60,840 nt of DNA, from NCBI GenBank assembly GCA_001465935.1, contig LNKV01000083.1:1-60840 (forward strand), in the 5' to 3' direction. How positions within the stretch are numbered: the stretch's first letter is position 1; each line of letters starts with the position of its first letter. This document shows positions 22,316-33,871 of this stretch, one piece after another. The stretch is from Clarireedia homoeocarpa. Lineage: Eukaryota > Ascomycota > Leotiomycetes > Helotiales > Rutstroemiaceae. The notes beneath the pieces were generated by a model. That model did no database searches and had not been told where the DNA came from. It saw only the letters and a list, made by a program, of their open reading frames with translations. The position numbers and the translations under genes were made by a program.

Positions 22316-23544
22316 ATGCCTTCTCTTGATTTCGAACCTCTCGTCACTGACGATACTCGGAGTATGTTTCTGTCTAAACTTGAGATGCCAAATCTTTTTT
22401 TTGCGGAAACTAATTTAATTTTGAATAATGTAGTTTTGGGCCAAGACCCTTTGATCCCCCCTCAATTACTCGTCTCTGAAATCCCAATTACCAACGAATC
22501 CCTCAAGACCGTGCTACGTGGGCGAAAAGATGCTATCGACATCATCATGGGAAATTCTGATCGCCTTTTGGTCGTCTGCGGTCCTTGCTCCCTCCATGAC
22601 CCAGCCACTGCAATCGAATACGCTGGGAGACTGAAGGAGCTTTCTGACAAACTCTCCGACGACCTTTGCATTATCATGCGTGCCTACCTCGAAAAGCCCC
22701 GTACAACTGTAGGATGGAAAGGCTTAATCAATGATCCGGACATTGACGAGTCCTTCAAGATCAACAAGGGTCTTCGAATTAGTCGTCAGCTCTTCTGCGA
22801 TTTAACGAGCACTGGTTTGCCAATTGCAACCGAGATGCTTGATACCATCTCTCCTCAATTCCTCGCAGATCTAATTTCACTTGGCGCTATTGGTGCGAGA
22901 ACCACCGAATCACAGTTGCACCGTGAGCTTGCCTCGGGTCTGTCTTTCCCAGTCGGTTTCAAGAATGGTACCGATGGAAGTTTGACTGTTGCTATTGATG
23001 CCATTGGAGCTGCAGCTGCCAAGCATCATTTCATGGGTGTTACCAAACAAGGACTCGCTGCTATCACAAGGACTAGCGGAAACGAGCATGGTTTCGTCAT
23101 CTTGCGTGGTGGTACCAAAGGTACAAACTTCGACGCTGAGAGTGTCAAGCTTACCAAGGAAACTTTGAGCAAGAAGGGTCAGAAGCAAGCTATCATGATT
23201 GACTGCTCACATGGCATGTTTCCTCCGTATCTTGTGCTCACGTAGCAGAGTGCTAACCAAAATATCTAGGTAACTCGAACAAAGACCACAGAAATCAACC
23301 TAAGGTCGCCCAAGTTATTGGCGAGCAACTCCGTGCCGGCGAAACCTCAATCATTGGTGTTATGATCGAATCCAACATCAACGAGGGTAACCAGAAGGTT
23401 CCTGCCGAAGGTCCATCCGGTTTGAAGAAAGGTGTCAGTATCACTGATGCCTGCATTGACTGGGAGACTACCGTTGGGGTCCTTGAGCAACTTGCCGAAT
23501 CTGTTCGTGAACGCCGCAAGGTGTCGGCCAACAGCAATGCTTAG
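22316..23544 (+). CDS. ARO3/ARO4: DAHP synthase, class I (Aro3/Aro4 family)
   Basis: It condenses phosphoenolpyruvate with erythrose 4-phosphate, the first step of the shikimate pathway. Exons are 22316-22361, 22434-23213 and 23270-23544; the product is 366 residues, the normal length. Landmarks: TRILGQDPLIPPQLL (formed by intron 1 removal), VVCGPCSLHDPATAIEYA, MRAYLEKPRTTVGWKGLIND, GARTTESQLHRELASGLSFP, GFKNGTDGSL, MIDCSHGNSNKDHRNQP (formed by intron 2 removal), MIESNINEGNQKVPAEGPSG and SITDACIDWETT. Intron 1 (72 nt) is a multiple of three and contains no stop. Intron 2 (56 nt) starts with GC, not GT (CATG|GCATGT, acceptor ATCTAG); only this join gives HGNSNKD. Whether the enzyme is tyrosine- or phenylalanine-inhibited cannot be read with confidence. 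A TGACTCA site upstream suggests cross-pathway control. Confidence 0.95.
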
Positions 23545-24102
23545 AGAGCTAGTTTTAAGATTGTGTGTTGATTTTTATGAAGGGACGACAAAAAGATTTG
23601 GGGAAACACGAGTTTCTGGGCGTTTTCGGGAGTTGTATGTTGCTGTACGACAAACGTTTGTTGGACATTGAGCATGGGACTCATAGTTTTGGTATATGAA
23701 TGTCCTCGAAGATTCAATATCTAGCTGCTACTTAAAAAGTATGTCTTTAGATACTGTGTGCAGATGGAGCACACTCTGATTAGAGTGCCTGTTCAACTAT
23801 ATATTTCAAAAAAGGCATAAATAAAACTAGTTAGGTTCTAGAGAATCACAGTACATTGCATCTGCATTTGGCCATTGGTTTGGAATCAAAGAATTTAATG
23901 GTCATATTTAAGAAGCAAAATATTCCATGCTTATCCTATGCTATCCAATGCCTTTATTTATCGCTTTTCGTTTCCCTCTCTATGGATGTTCCTTCTTTCG
24001 TAAATAGCAAACAAGCTCTGCAGAGACCTTTTCTCATCTAGAACCATACACTCTTCAAGAGGCAGTGAGACCCTAAGATAAGCAACACTCAATTGGTAAC
24101 AC
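23545..24102. other. convergent intergenic region
   Basis: This spacer holds the 3' flanks of DAHP synthase and the aldo/keto reductase. No other feature is recognised. Confidence 0.5.
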
Positions 24103-25432
24103 TTAAAATCGACCCAGTTCCTTAACCTCGACCTTTTCTATCGCCTTATTCTCAGCAGGATCAACCGCTGTAGACGTAGTCGTGAATGCGCGTAAATCCT
24201 CCTCAGAGACGCCTTTGACCACCCTCTCATTTACAAACCCCTCATCCGGACTAGCCCACGCAAACTCCCTCCACTTCTCCCCCAAAATCTCCCTCACCCC
24301 CGCCGCCAACTGTTCCACCTCCGACCTCCTCTTCAAACTCCACTCCTTCTTCTCCGGTGATACTTCGCGTCCGGGGATATCCATCCCATCCAAAACACTA
24401 TTCCACACCCTCAGCGTCTCCTCCAACTCCCCTACATTGCTTACCCCCATGACACTAATCCCCATGCCCTTCGCGCTCTTATCCAGCACCCCCTCTAAAG
24501 CCCACCTCTCCAATCCCCACCGAATACTCACAACCTCCAACCTCTCCCCTTTACTCTCCACCCACCTCGCCGCCTCCTGCACTTTCTCCCGCAACTCCCC
24601 AGGCGCTGGATGCCAGTCCTCCCCCCCGCTCGGCACCCCTTTACTGCGCAGAAGCCCCATCCCCAGCACACTCGCATTCGGCACACATTTCACGCCCGCC
24701 TGGGCCAAGCGCTCTAGGCCCTGCATACCCAAAAATTGGTTCTGGATCGTGAAATTCGCATAGCTCATCACAACGTCGCAAGGGATGCCCGTCTCGCGAA
24801 GAATCAGCTCCGCGAGCGAACACAGCACAGGGACCGGGTACCCTGAGATCCCGACGTAGTGAATTATGCCGCGGGATTGGAGCTCGCGCAGGGCGCGGAT
24901 CGCAACGAGAACTTCGGATGGGGTGACGAATTCCACGTCGTGGAGGTAGACGACGTCGAGGTAGGTGGTGTGCAGGCGAGCGAGGGAGCGTTGGATGGAG
25001 TGGTTGATCCAGGCGGGGCTGTAGTCGAAGGAGGAGGCGGCGATGCGGCCGACTTTTGTGAGGAGGTAATAGGTGGAGCGGGGGTGGTTGGAGAGGATGG
25101 TGGGCTGGACGAGGGCTTTGCCTGTGAGGGGAGGGGGGGGTTGTATTAGTCTTTTGTTCTGTGGATTTGATGGGAAAATGGGTGTGGGGATCTGCGAAGG
25201 GGAGGTTCTAGACGAAGAGAAAGGAAGAAGCAAACATACCCAAAATCTCCTCCGATGGACCATAGTAAGGCGAAGTGTCAAAAGCGCATACACCCGCCTC
25301 CAGAGCCTTCTGCACTATTTCATTGGCAGGCAGTTTGAATGGGTCGGCATTGTACTGGTGATTGAAGGTAGCGGTACCGCAGATGAGAGGCGGGAGAACG
25401 CTTGAAAGAGGGGGCCTTGTAGATGTTGCCAT
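24103..25432 (-). CDS. ARA2: aldo/keto reductase, D-arabinose/L-galactose dehydrogenase type
   Basis: Minus-strand exons 25432-25240 and 25121-24103 (118-nt intron) encode 403 residues. The catalytic tetrad of the aldo/keto reductase barrel is visible: Asp52 and Tyr57 in AFDTSPYYG, Lys87 in LLTKVGR and His125 in DVVYLHDVE. SIRWGLER and GISVMGVSN correspond to cofactor-binding strands. The overall layout resembles plant L-galactose dehydrogenase and yeast Ara2, which oxidise L-galactose or D-arabinose with NAD+ in (erythro)ascorbate synthesis. Substrate assignment is inference. It is about 60 residues longer than Ara2, mostly from a charged segment (SPEKKEWSLKRRSEVEQ) and a C-terminal tail. 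The splice join restores EEILGKALVQP. Codon usage is rich in C and G, and the region is more GC-rich than flanking DNA. Confidence 0.88.
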
Positions 25433-26724
25433 GTTCTAGAGATTCTTGGCTCGGACTTGATCGTTGAGATGATGCGTTTTGGAGATTGGTATCGGTATCG
25501 ATACTATTAGAGGGACCGTTCCAGCGGATGAAAGTAAGTTCTTCGGAGCGAAAAATGAGGGGTTAAATGGTTCTAGTTGTATATCGATCAAAGACAGAGA
25601 AAGAAGAGAGAATCGAGAAAAGGATTATATTCTTATAACATGTCGAGGCACGTATGAACGGTATTTCCCACTGAGACGAAACGGAAGTTTTCAAATTTGC
25701 GACTTCGACAAGAGAGGAATTTGTATCGGGTAGGAGGGCGGGGAGGGATTCACGGTGGAGCCGATATGGGGATCGTATCGTAATCTGATAACTTTAGCTG
25801 TTTTATGCTCTCCCTTTTCTTTGCATTCTGCGACTTTAGCCTCTGCATACAAGCAGTTGTCTTCCGAACTTCTATTCGTAGTTGATTTTGCAATTTACTA
25901 AGTATGTCAGTCATTGATTAATATTTTTTTTTTGGGGGGTTAGTTAAGCGAGCCGAAGTTGTTATGCAGCGGGGGCCCATGCAAGATGCAGGGCGATTGT
26001 CGGTCAGAAGTTTATCCTCTTTCCTCCGTCCACTGCTTACTTACTCTTTACTCTTTACACCCCATCTCTTATTCTCTGCATCTCCTCTCCAGTCCAGCCC
26101 AGGAGGCAGCAGTCCAGGAGGCAGGCCATCCCTCCCTCACCATCTACCATATCTGGATTACTCCTCTTCTTCCGTACACACGCAGCCTCCCATATCCGAG
26201 ACTTCTTCCTCATCGGCGCCACAATGCTGTCTGTCACATAACCCATAACCACGGGGTAGGAACCCATCACGATTTGGTCGAGGTCGTTGATATGCATCCT
26301 CATGCACGTAGCCGCGACTCCGCTTCTTATAACTTATACATATTGCCTTTTCTGTACAAAAGCTGATGCCACGAAGCAACCATTCCTTCGTAAATCCACC
26401 TCGCGTTGCCAGCCAATAATAGTATAAAGAAATCATGATTGGTGTCTTGGTCTAGTGATAAGTCCCTAGGCCCGTCAAATTCTCCGCGCTATGGATACAT
26501 CCCCTGCTGTTCTGTGCAACCCAGCTGCTTCAGCTGCTTATGTTTTTGACGAGTTTAAAATGCCACCCTTCTGGCGGTTGAGCGGCTTACATCTTACAGC
26601 TTCGTTGGCGGTCTCTCTCGTCGACAGAGTCAGCTATACAAAGCTCATAAATTAATTAATTATATTTACCCATCAAACTCTTCAATCTCAATCGCTTCAA
26701 GTCTTACAACGGGTACGGTCAACT
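25433..26724. other. divergent intergenic region
   Basis: No gene is supported in this 1.29 kb between the aldo/keto reductase and the HET gene. Small open frames around 25960-26430 have low-complexity products. A string near 26440-26460 resembles a tRNA A box but has no B box. Confidence 0.45.
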
Positions 26725-29250
26725 ATGTCGTCGACGATTCCTATCAGGTTGCTATGCCATAGCAATGGACAATTCCGCCTCATCGATACTCGATCCCAAG
26801 CTGTGCCCAGCTTTGACATTATCTCGTATAGGTGGGGCCAAGGGGTCACAGAGTACTCTTGCGAGGTACCTGGTGTACACTGGAATATAACGTTGTCTAA
26901 GAAAAAGGTGAAGGATATTATGAGGTTGATGAAAGAAGCCAAAATTCAATATCTATGGTGCGATGCGTTGTGTATCAACCAGGAAGATGAAGGAGAAAAG
27001 AACCGTGAGATCGCGAAGATGCACGAGTACTATAAAAATGCTAGGACGTGCCATATCCTCATTCATATGAAAACACCATGGAACCCACAGAAGATTGTCG
27101 ATGACCTCAGCTTAGTTGATCAGTTCATCTATGCTTTAGGACGCGTAACTCGCACGTCGGAGAAGAGCCTGGAACCAAACCTTAGAGAATTCATGTCGGT
27201 GTGGAGTAAGAACCAATGGAAATTCCCGTTGGCTAAGGAGACGGTGCAGTCCGCTGCTGTTGATATGGCTGTACTTAATTGCTACTCAACATGTGCAGGC
27301 TACGTTAAGGCTCTTTTCCGCAATCTCTATTTCACCAGAGTCTGGACATTTCAGGAGATGCTACTTGGAAGGAACATTACCATGTGGTAAGTCCAAATCT
27401 GTTTCTTTTCTTGCTCAAGACGGCTAGGAAAAGCTTATATACATAACAGCGTCATAGTTTCATACTATGACATTGATCTTCTAATATCGAAGATAACCAA
27501 GAAGAGCTGCTTACTTAACGTTTATAGGGGGGTCAATCTTGACCGCATAGATTGCATCGGAGAGCTTGAAACGTGGATGAACTTAGCCTCAGACGCCAAA
27601 GACAAGGCGCTTAAGATCAAAACATGGATAGCTGACAGCCGAGAGGAATATTCAGAGGCAACCTTCGCATTGCTTGGAACCATGGAAGAGGATCTTCTGG
27701 TCCTTGAATATCTTGACATACATGTTCGTGGAATTAGTGCCGCAAGGATGGATATCATCACTGGCGGACCATACTGGTGGGTCGAAAACCACCGAGGTAT
27801 TAGCAATGTATTTTCTGCAATCTCGTGGCGGCCACGGAAATGCAGTCAAAAGCCAGATATCTTTCGTGGCCTTCTAGGCATCTTCCACGGCTTGTTCACT
27901 CCGGAAGAGATAGACACTGAACTATCAAGCGGGAACATAGATGATCTTTCGTTTGCATTTTTCAAGAAGCTTTCCGAGAAAACAAAATATGCATGGACAA
28001 GGCTTGTAATTAGCAGCGGCGAGCGAACAGATCACAATTGGATCCCACGGGTAACAGACTACCTCGAGGAACATTCGAATAACCGCAAGGAACACTCAGA
28101 TTACCACGAGGAAGACTTATATAACCACAAGGATGAGAAACCCCCCGCTAAAGACGATAGCAAAGATGTCGACAGTGAGGATGAGATAGAATCGAGAGAA
28201 GATCACAACAAGCCGATCGCGGACTGCTTTGCTGGCGTCATCAGGCTTGGAATCTACAAGGAGAAGGATGGCCTTGCAAAGACCGAAGCCTTTACGGGAA
28301 TCGAGGGTACACCTCGTAAATACATGACAATTACATTTAGGCAAAACGATCATGGCCTTAACACGGGAATGAACTTCACCTTCAAAGGATGCAACTGCGG
28401 CAAGAGAGTTAAGACTGGAACATTCAAAAGCGAACTGATACCAACTTATGACCAACCAGTGACGAAAGCCTGGGGCGAGACTGGTAGGACATTGGTAGAA
28501 TGCGCAACAATTCTTGGTGGCATTTTCAATCCAGGCGAGGATGTTGTCACATACCGAAGGAGACTACTTACAAAGCTGCAACCCCAATGGATCATTCACG
28601 ACGCGAATGCAAAACCTGCAGCGTGGATCGACAGATGCGTAAATGGTACAGATTGGGAGAATCCAGAAATTCGAGTACACAACCACTCGATGAACTACAA
28701 TTTGAAGGATTGGATAGGTTGCAGGTCGCGTCTCCATAATGAGCACACGAAGAACGTCATATGCGAGATCCGTGTGAACTGCGGTTGCGTTGTTAGCGGA
28801 CCATTTTCCCTAATTATGGAAGGCATAACCGCTGTCCAAGGAAGTTCACTTGGCGAGGAGGCTTTTAAGACGGATTCAGCCAAAAGAATTCATCTTCATG
28901 ATGGACTAGGCTTGGTACAGCTTGGTGATGTAAGTGCGGACCCTAAAGTCTACAATTTAATTTGCTTTGGGGGTAAGGACAGTGCATACAAAAATCACGC
29001 AGACATCTGCAGGAAGACGAAAGATGGTAAGCCTATCGAGGATAAAGTATTGTGGCCATCCAGCAGAGCTTTGGTCAAAGAGGAGTTTAACCATAGCATT
29101 ATGAGAGACTATGGATACGTGGACACAGGTGGCTCAGGGGGTTTGTTAATATGCCGAAATCATATTGCTGATGATTACAAGATTATCGGTGTTTGTATAG
29201 ATGGAGATATGAAACACAAAAAAGATAAACACTTTATTACTATTAAATAA
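26725..29250 (+). CDS. HET-domain protein (heterokaryon-incompatibility family)
   Basis: HET-domain proteins mediate fungal self/non-self recognition and regulated cell death, often as NLR-like or stand-alone executors. Exons are 26725-27386 and 27450-29250 with a 63-nt intron; the product is 820 residues. The HET domain occupies about residues 25-220: FDIISYRWGQG, then IQYLWCDALCINQED with EKNREIAKMHEYYKNA, and FTRVWTFQEMLLGR at its end. I chose acceptor 27448-27449 rather than the later one at 27526-27527 because the interval between them is open, in frame and protein-like. The C-terminal 600 residues have no repeat or NTPase motif that I recognise. They include a very acidic, Asp/Glu/His/Lys-rich segment around 28060-28210 and scattered Cys (GCNCGKR, VNCGCVVSG). 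No partner gene is adjacent. Confidence 0.9.
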
Positions 29251-30677
29251 AGGGTTGAAATGCAAATTGGAATAAGATGTTACACTCTCCTGTACACACT
29301 AGTATAATGGTAGATACATGGAACCCTTTGCACGTACTGTACTAATAGTATGATTTGAAGTTCTCTAGACTACGCTCGTTTTCACGGTTTCTACTACTAA
29401 CAACACTGAAAACAATGCAGAGCTCGTCGAGGGACTCAAGAACGCAGAGCATCTGCTGCTCTGGGGATAATCCAAGGGCAAATAAACAGGACAAAAGGAC
29501 AAAAGTCGGAAGAAAGTCATGGAAGAGTAGCATATCGACCTCAACGAAGGGGGTTGGTGTTGGCGCCACTGTCCTCGCGATGTATAGAGTTGGCTGCAAG
29601 GAAGAGAACAGAGGAAGCTATAGATGGTCAGAATATCGTGAAAGGAGGAAGTTAACAGTAACAGTAACAGTAACAGCAGCAGTTGATAAAGGGAGGCAGA
29701 ATAATCCATTTAAAGGCCTATTTAAAGGAGTGAGGGGGTATGTACATGTACCCGTGTTCTAGATGCTCGGCTTTTGCAATGCTCCCCCAGATCATAAAAT
29801 GCAGTGCATCATCATCATCGCATTCGTGAGGATGTGGGAAGAAGAGTGGCCGCCAACAAGGAATCCCAGATGGCAGCTGTTTGTTTGTTTGCGCGATTAA
29901 AGGTTGCTTTGCGTCGGATGAATTGAAATTCCCTGCATGAAATTCCGGGTCGGCATCCTTCGTAAACAGTTCGACTTTGCACTTCGCAGGCGTGGCAGTG
30001 GAGCTTAGCTTTCTCCTCGAACCCACACCATTTCATCATTATACTTCGTCCTTACTCCATCTTGTTGCCGGTACCAGCCATAGAAAAGTAAGGTACTCGC
30101 TAGTCACCAGCAACAGCGAATAATACATCTTGCTCATCCCAAGCAAACACTTCCATGCCCCGGCGCAGATGACCCATCTCTTATCATGAACATTGCAGCT
30201 GATTAGTTCTAACCTTCCGACCTCTTGTGGCTGGTCAAGCAGGTCCAGCAGGTCCAGCAGGTCCAGCAGGTCCAGCAGGTCAACAAACAAATCCCTCCAA
30301 GAAACAACAATAAATTCCGTCGCAACACCGCAAAAAAGAGACCCGTCCAGATTGTCTTTATCTGAAATCCGCTCGTGTGATCTAAACTGGCAGCAGTAGA
30401 ATTGGCCTGTGGCTCAGGCAAACAAACCAAAACCTTACTCTAACCTTATACAATAATTACTCTAACCTTATAATAATCACAAGTTCCCCACGCCCACGCT
30501 TGCCGAGAACCTGCATAAATTCACAACATCAACTCAATCTCCAGAAGAAGTTGGCACAATCCGTCCGATCCACCTTCGGCCCCCCATTTTAGATCGTCTT
30601 GGATATAATCCTCGACCTTTTTTTTTCTATCTCGATGATCTGCTGATTACTGCTTTGCAGACGTTGGGACTGCAACT
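29251..30677. other. intergenic between HET gene and SIP5
   Basis: No gene is supported. Open frames on both strands (for example 29718-30026 minus) have no recognisable motif. The stretch contains (GTAACA)n near 29655-29678 and the 9-bp repeat listed next. Confidence 0.45.
30232..30283. repeat. 9-bp tandem repeat (CAGGTCCAG)
   Basis: Five to six perfect units, about 400 bp upstream of SIP5. Confidence 0.9.
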
Positions 30678-33297
30678 ATGGGAAATAGCAGCACGAAAGA
30701 ATCGCGGGGGCTAGACTCCCCATCGGGCTCTGGGCATCGACATCATGACGGCGGCCCAGCATCTCCGTCCGATCGAAATCCGTACACTTCTCGAACCGGT
30801 AGAGGAAGCAGATTAAATCTGGCGTCAATAGGATTGGGATCCGGGTCGAATAATGAAGTACCAGAAAGGCGGGAGACGAAAGCGGAAATAAAGGCCAAGA
30901 AACTGGAGAGGGAGAGAGCAGCAAGAATTGTCGAACGAGAGAGGAGTATCAGAGAGGAACATGTCGATGGCGGATATCTAGTTACGATGGGAGTGTACAC
31001 AGGACCGGAAGACTTCAATAAACAGGTTGTGAGACAATTGATGGTATGTAGAAGCGCGTTCAGAGTTAGTCATTATTTATTATGCTAACAGACACAAGAT
31101 TGAGCGACGAATTGCACCATTTTGGAGGGGCCTGAATGATTTCAAGGAAGAGTGGACCGAGTATCAATTGATTGCTGCTGGGAGGGGACTTCCGATTCCT
31201 GCGGCTGATGAAATCCCTCCCGAAGAGCTCACCAAGTCAGAATCGCCTCATACGTCCGCTTCGAATCTCCACAACTTGACGGTGCCACTTGCGTCGCGAA
31301 GTCAATCAGCTTCTTCTGATGCCTCGCTCAACCTATCCCCATCACACCCCGCCTTCAATACCTCAACCCCAGCTTCACCCTTAGATGCGCCAGCTACTTC
31401 CTCTTCCATATTACGGCCAAGGTCTAAAACTTTAGCTTCCTTGAAGTCGACATCCAAAGAAACGTCACCGCCGGAAACGGGACCCCGCGAAATTCAGCTT
31501 CCAAGGGATCCGTACGTAAATGGTCAAGCTATCGAGGTCTTCTTGTACAAGGATTCTACCGAATGCCCTATATGTTTTATCTACTACCCGCCATATCTTA
31601 ACAAGACTCGATGCTGTGATCAACCAATTTGTTCAGAATGCTTCGTGCAAATCAAGAGACCAGATCCACATCCACCTGAACATGACCATAATGACTCCTC
31701 CCAACCAGCACAGAATGCAGAAACTGCTGAAGCAGAAATGCTGGTGTCCGAACCTGCAGCATGCCCATACTGTCAACAATCGGAATTTGGTGTTACCTAT
31801 GACCCCCCACCATTCCGTCGAGGCCTTGCCTATGCAAATGCTTCGTCTGGGTTAGCAAGCTTCTCCTCAGCCATGTCCTCGACATCATCTATCAATTCCA
31901 GCGGGATGGCAAGCCCAAGCCTGGCACCTCAAGGGCAAAAGCGCCGTACAACATTGTCTGCAAATGCCCCGACAGTTATCACAACCGACCGTATTCGACC
32001 AGATTGGGCACAGAAGCTTGCGAGCGCTAGGCAGCACTTAGCTCGAAGATCAGCCGCTGCCTCAGCATTACATGCCGCTGCCTTCGTGATCAATGGAGCT
32101 CCCGAAAATCGCAGTTTTGGCTTTAGCGCTCGTAGTCGTTTCGGTCGAAACCGCACTGAGCAGAGTCCTTCAAATAGCGGAACAGCTACGCCCTCGGCTC
32201 GTGAATCTTCCTCCCGCACTGTGGTGGAGCAAATTGGCCAAATGCGTAGAGACGTTCAAGAAACCAACAGTTCTCGAAGGTACAGACGTGACGATATAGA
32301 GGAGATGATGATGGCAGAAGCGATTAGGCTTAGTATTGCAGCTGAAGAGGAGAGGAAAAGGAAGGCAGACAAAGAGGCAGCTAAAGAGGCGAAGAAGAAG
32401 GCCAAGGAAGACAAAAAGAAGGAAAAGAAAGAACGAAAATCCGTATATGGTGCAGGGGGAGGCTCTGCTAGTGGTAGCGCCTTGAGCCTGTCATTATCCG
32501 GTTTTACTGGTAGGAGAAGAGGCAACAGTGGCTCAAGTAACTTGGCGTTCGAGGCGACACCGGAAGCTCCGGAAGTGACTACCGGCAAGGGCAAGGAGGT
32601 AGATCGAAACCCCACGTCTAACCCAGGGACCGCGGCAGCTCAACATTTAGACCCATCCACGCCTTCGACCGTACTCGATACTCATCATTCCACATCTTCA
32701 CCTACTGCTCCGGATAGACCATCTCATCTCCGACAAATGAGCACTGCATCTAGTGGGTCCTCGTCGTTTGTTGATTCCGGCCCCGGCAGTCTACGCAATG
32801 GCAACAATGCTCACGGTTCTTCATCGAGCTTCGAGTCGCCCAATGCTTCTGGAACGCATTTGGATAACGAAGACGGTGATGATGGAAATGGTGGAGCTGG
32901 AACAGAGCCAATGTTCAACTTCCGCAGTCTAGCAGCCATGATTGATCATGAGGATGACAATGAGAAAGCCGATACTGCCAATCATATTGAGCATGCAGAC
33001 GGTGCATCTAGCTCAGCCCAAGGAAAGCAAGAGGAAGTTCATGGCGAGAATATGGATGAGAGTATCGCCACACTGAGAGCTGGTGAAATGCCAACCATAT
33101 CTGCAAGTAACAGCAGTCCAACTGGACTCATCATTCCAGCGTCGGCTACCACGGCAACTATCGAGACACCCGGAGTCATGATCACCCCAGAAACGCCCGC
33201 CGCCATGACTCGAGAGGATGAAGATGGAAAGCAGCTAGGTTCGAACTTTAAGAACGAAACAACCACGGAAATAATGCAGCGAGATTACAGTATTTGA
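30678..33297 (+). CDS. SIP5: SIP5-like RING-type protein
   Basis: Yeast Sip5 binds the Snf1 kinase and Glc7 phosphatase and takes part in glucose-repression signalling. Exons are 30678-31043 and 31099-33297 (55-nt intron); the product is 854 residues. The N-terminus MGNSSTKE fits a myristoylation signal. A conserved block follows (EHVDGGYLVTMGVYTGPEDF, QVVRQLMIERRIAPFWRGLN), joined by the splice. A treble-clef/RING-like cysteine cluster starts near residue 276: ECPICFIYYPPYLNKTRCC, then QPICSECFVQIKR, a His/Asp linker and ACPYCQQSEFGV. A basic, coiled-coil-prone Lys/Glu/Ala stretch lies around 32350-32450. The rest is Ser/Thr-rich and disordered. It is longer than yeast Sip5 (about 490 residues), as in other filamentous fungi. 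An earlier AG (31090-31091) was rejected as acceptor because it leads to a stop within four codons. Confidence 0.9.
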
Positions 33298-33871
33298 CAC
33301 TCCGACCACATAAATAATTGGCGAGATCTCCTCCTTCTCCTCTCCACGCTTATTTTCCTACATGCAAGTCATACCATATAGGGGGCGTTTATTTATTTAT
33401 TTTTTTCTTGGTAGCGAGTTGTAAACGGATGATATATTACGGTGCTTATTGGCGCATATGGGGAATGAATTGGACTTCTGAACAGCAAGCTTTTTTTCTA
33501 CTATCATTGTGTGCGTACCGACCGCTATGAGCGGTGTTGTAGGCATGCATGGATGGATGGATGGATGGATGGATGGATGGGTAGGCTATGGATTGGGGAT
33601 CTTTTTCTCGGGCGTGGGACTTTGGTATGGGTGGGATGGAATTGAGAAGGGTTTATGGATAGATCGTATTATAAAATCGAACATTTACAACGCATGACTT
33701 GGATGTTCTTTGGTTTCCGTGCTTGCAAATAGGGAAGTTGTAAAGAGTCACTGGTGTATGGGGGCATATTTCCTTGGGTGCAGTCAAGATGGGACAGAAA
33801 AGGGCTGCAACCTAATGCAGTGCAGTGCAGTGCAGTTTGGTCTCAATCTTCTTTTTTTTATTGAGATATTT
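33298..33871. other. convergent intergenic region with ATGG microsatellite
   Basis: 3' flanks of SIP5 and RSA4. An (ATGG)n run of about nine units lies at 33546-33581 and a TGCAG repeat at 33815-33835. Confidence 0.6.

Noticed and set aside
26435..26510. tRNA-like A-box string (TGGTCTAGTGATAAG)
   Set aside because: No matching B box or acceptor-stem pairing follows within tRNA distance.
27450..27527. Longer HET intron ending at 27526-27527
   Set aside because: Would discard 78 nt that are open, in frame and protein-like; the 63-nt intron has a typical length and a good acceptor.
29718..30026. Minus-strand 102-residue frame
   Set aside because: Plausible composition but no recognised motif, and a competing frame on the same strand; not enough support.
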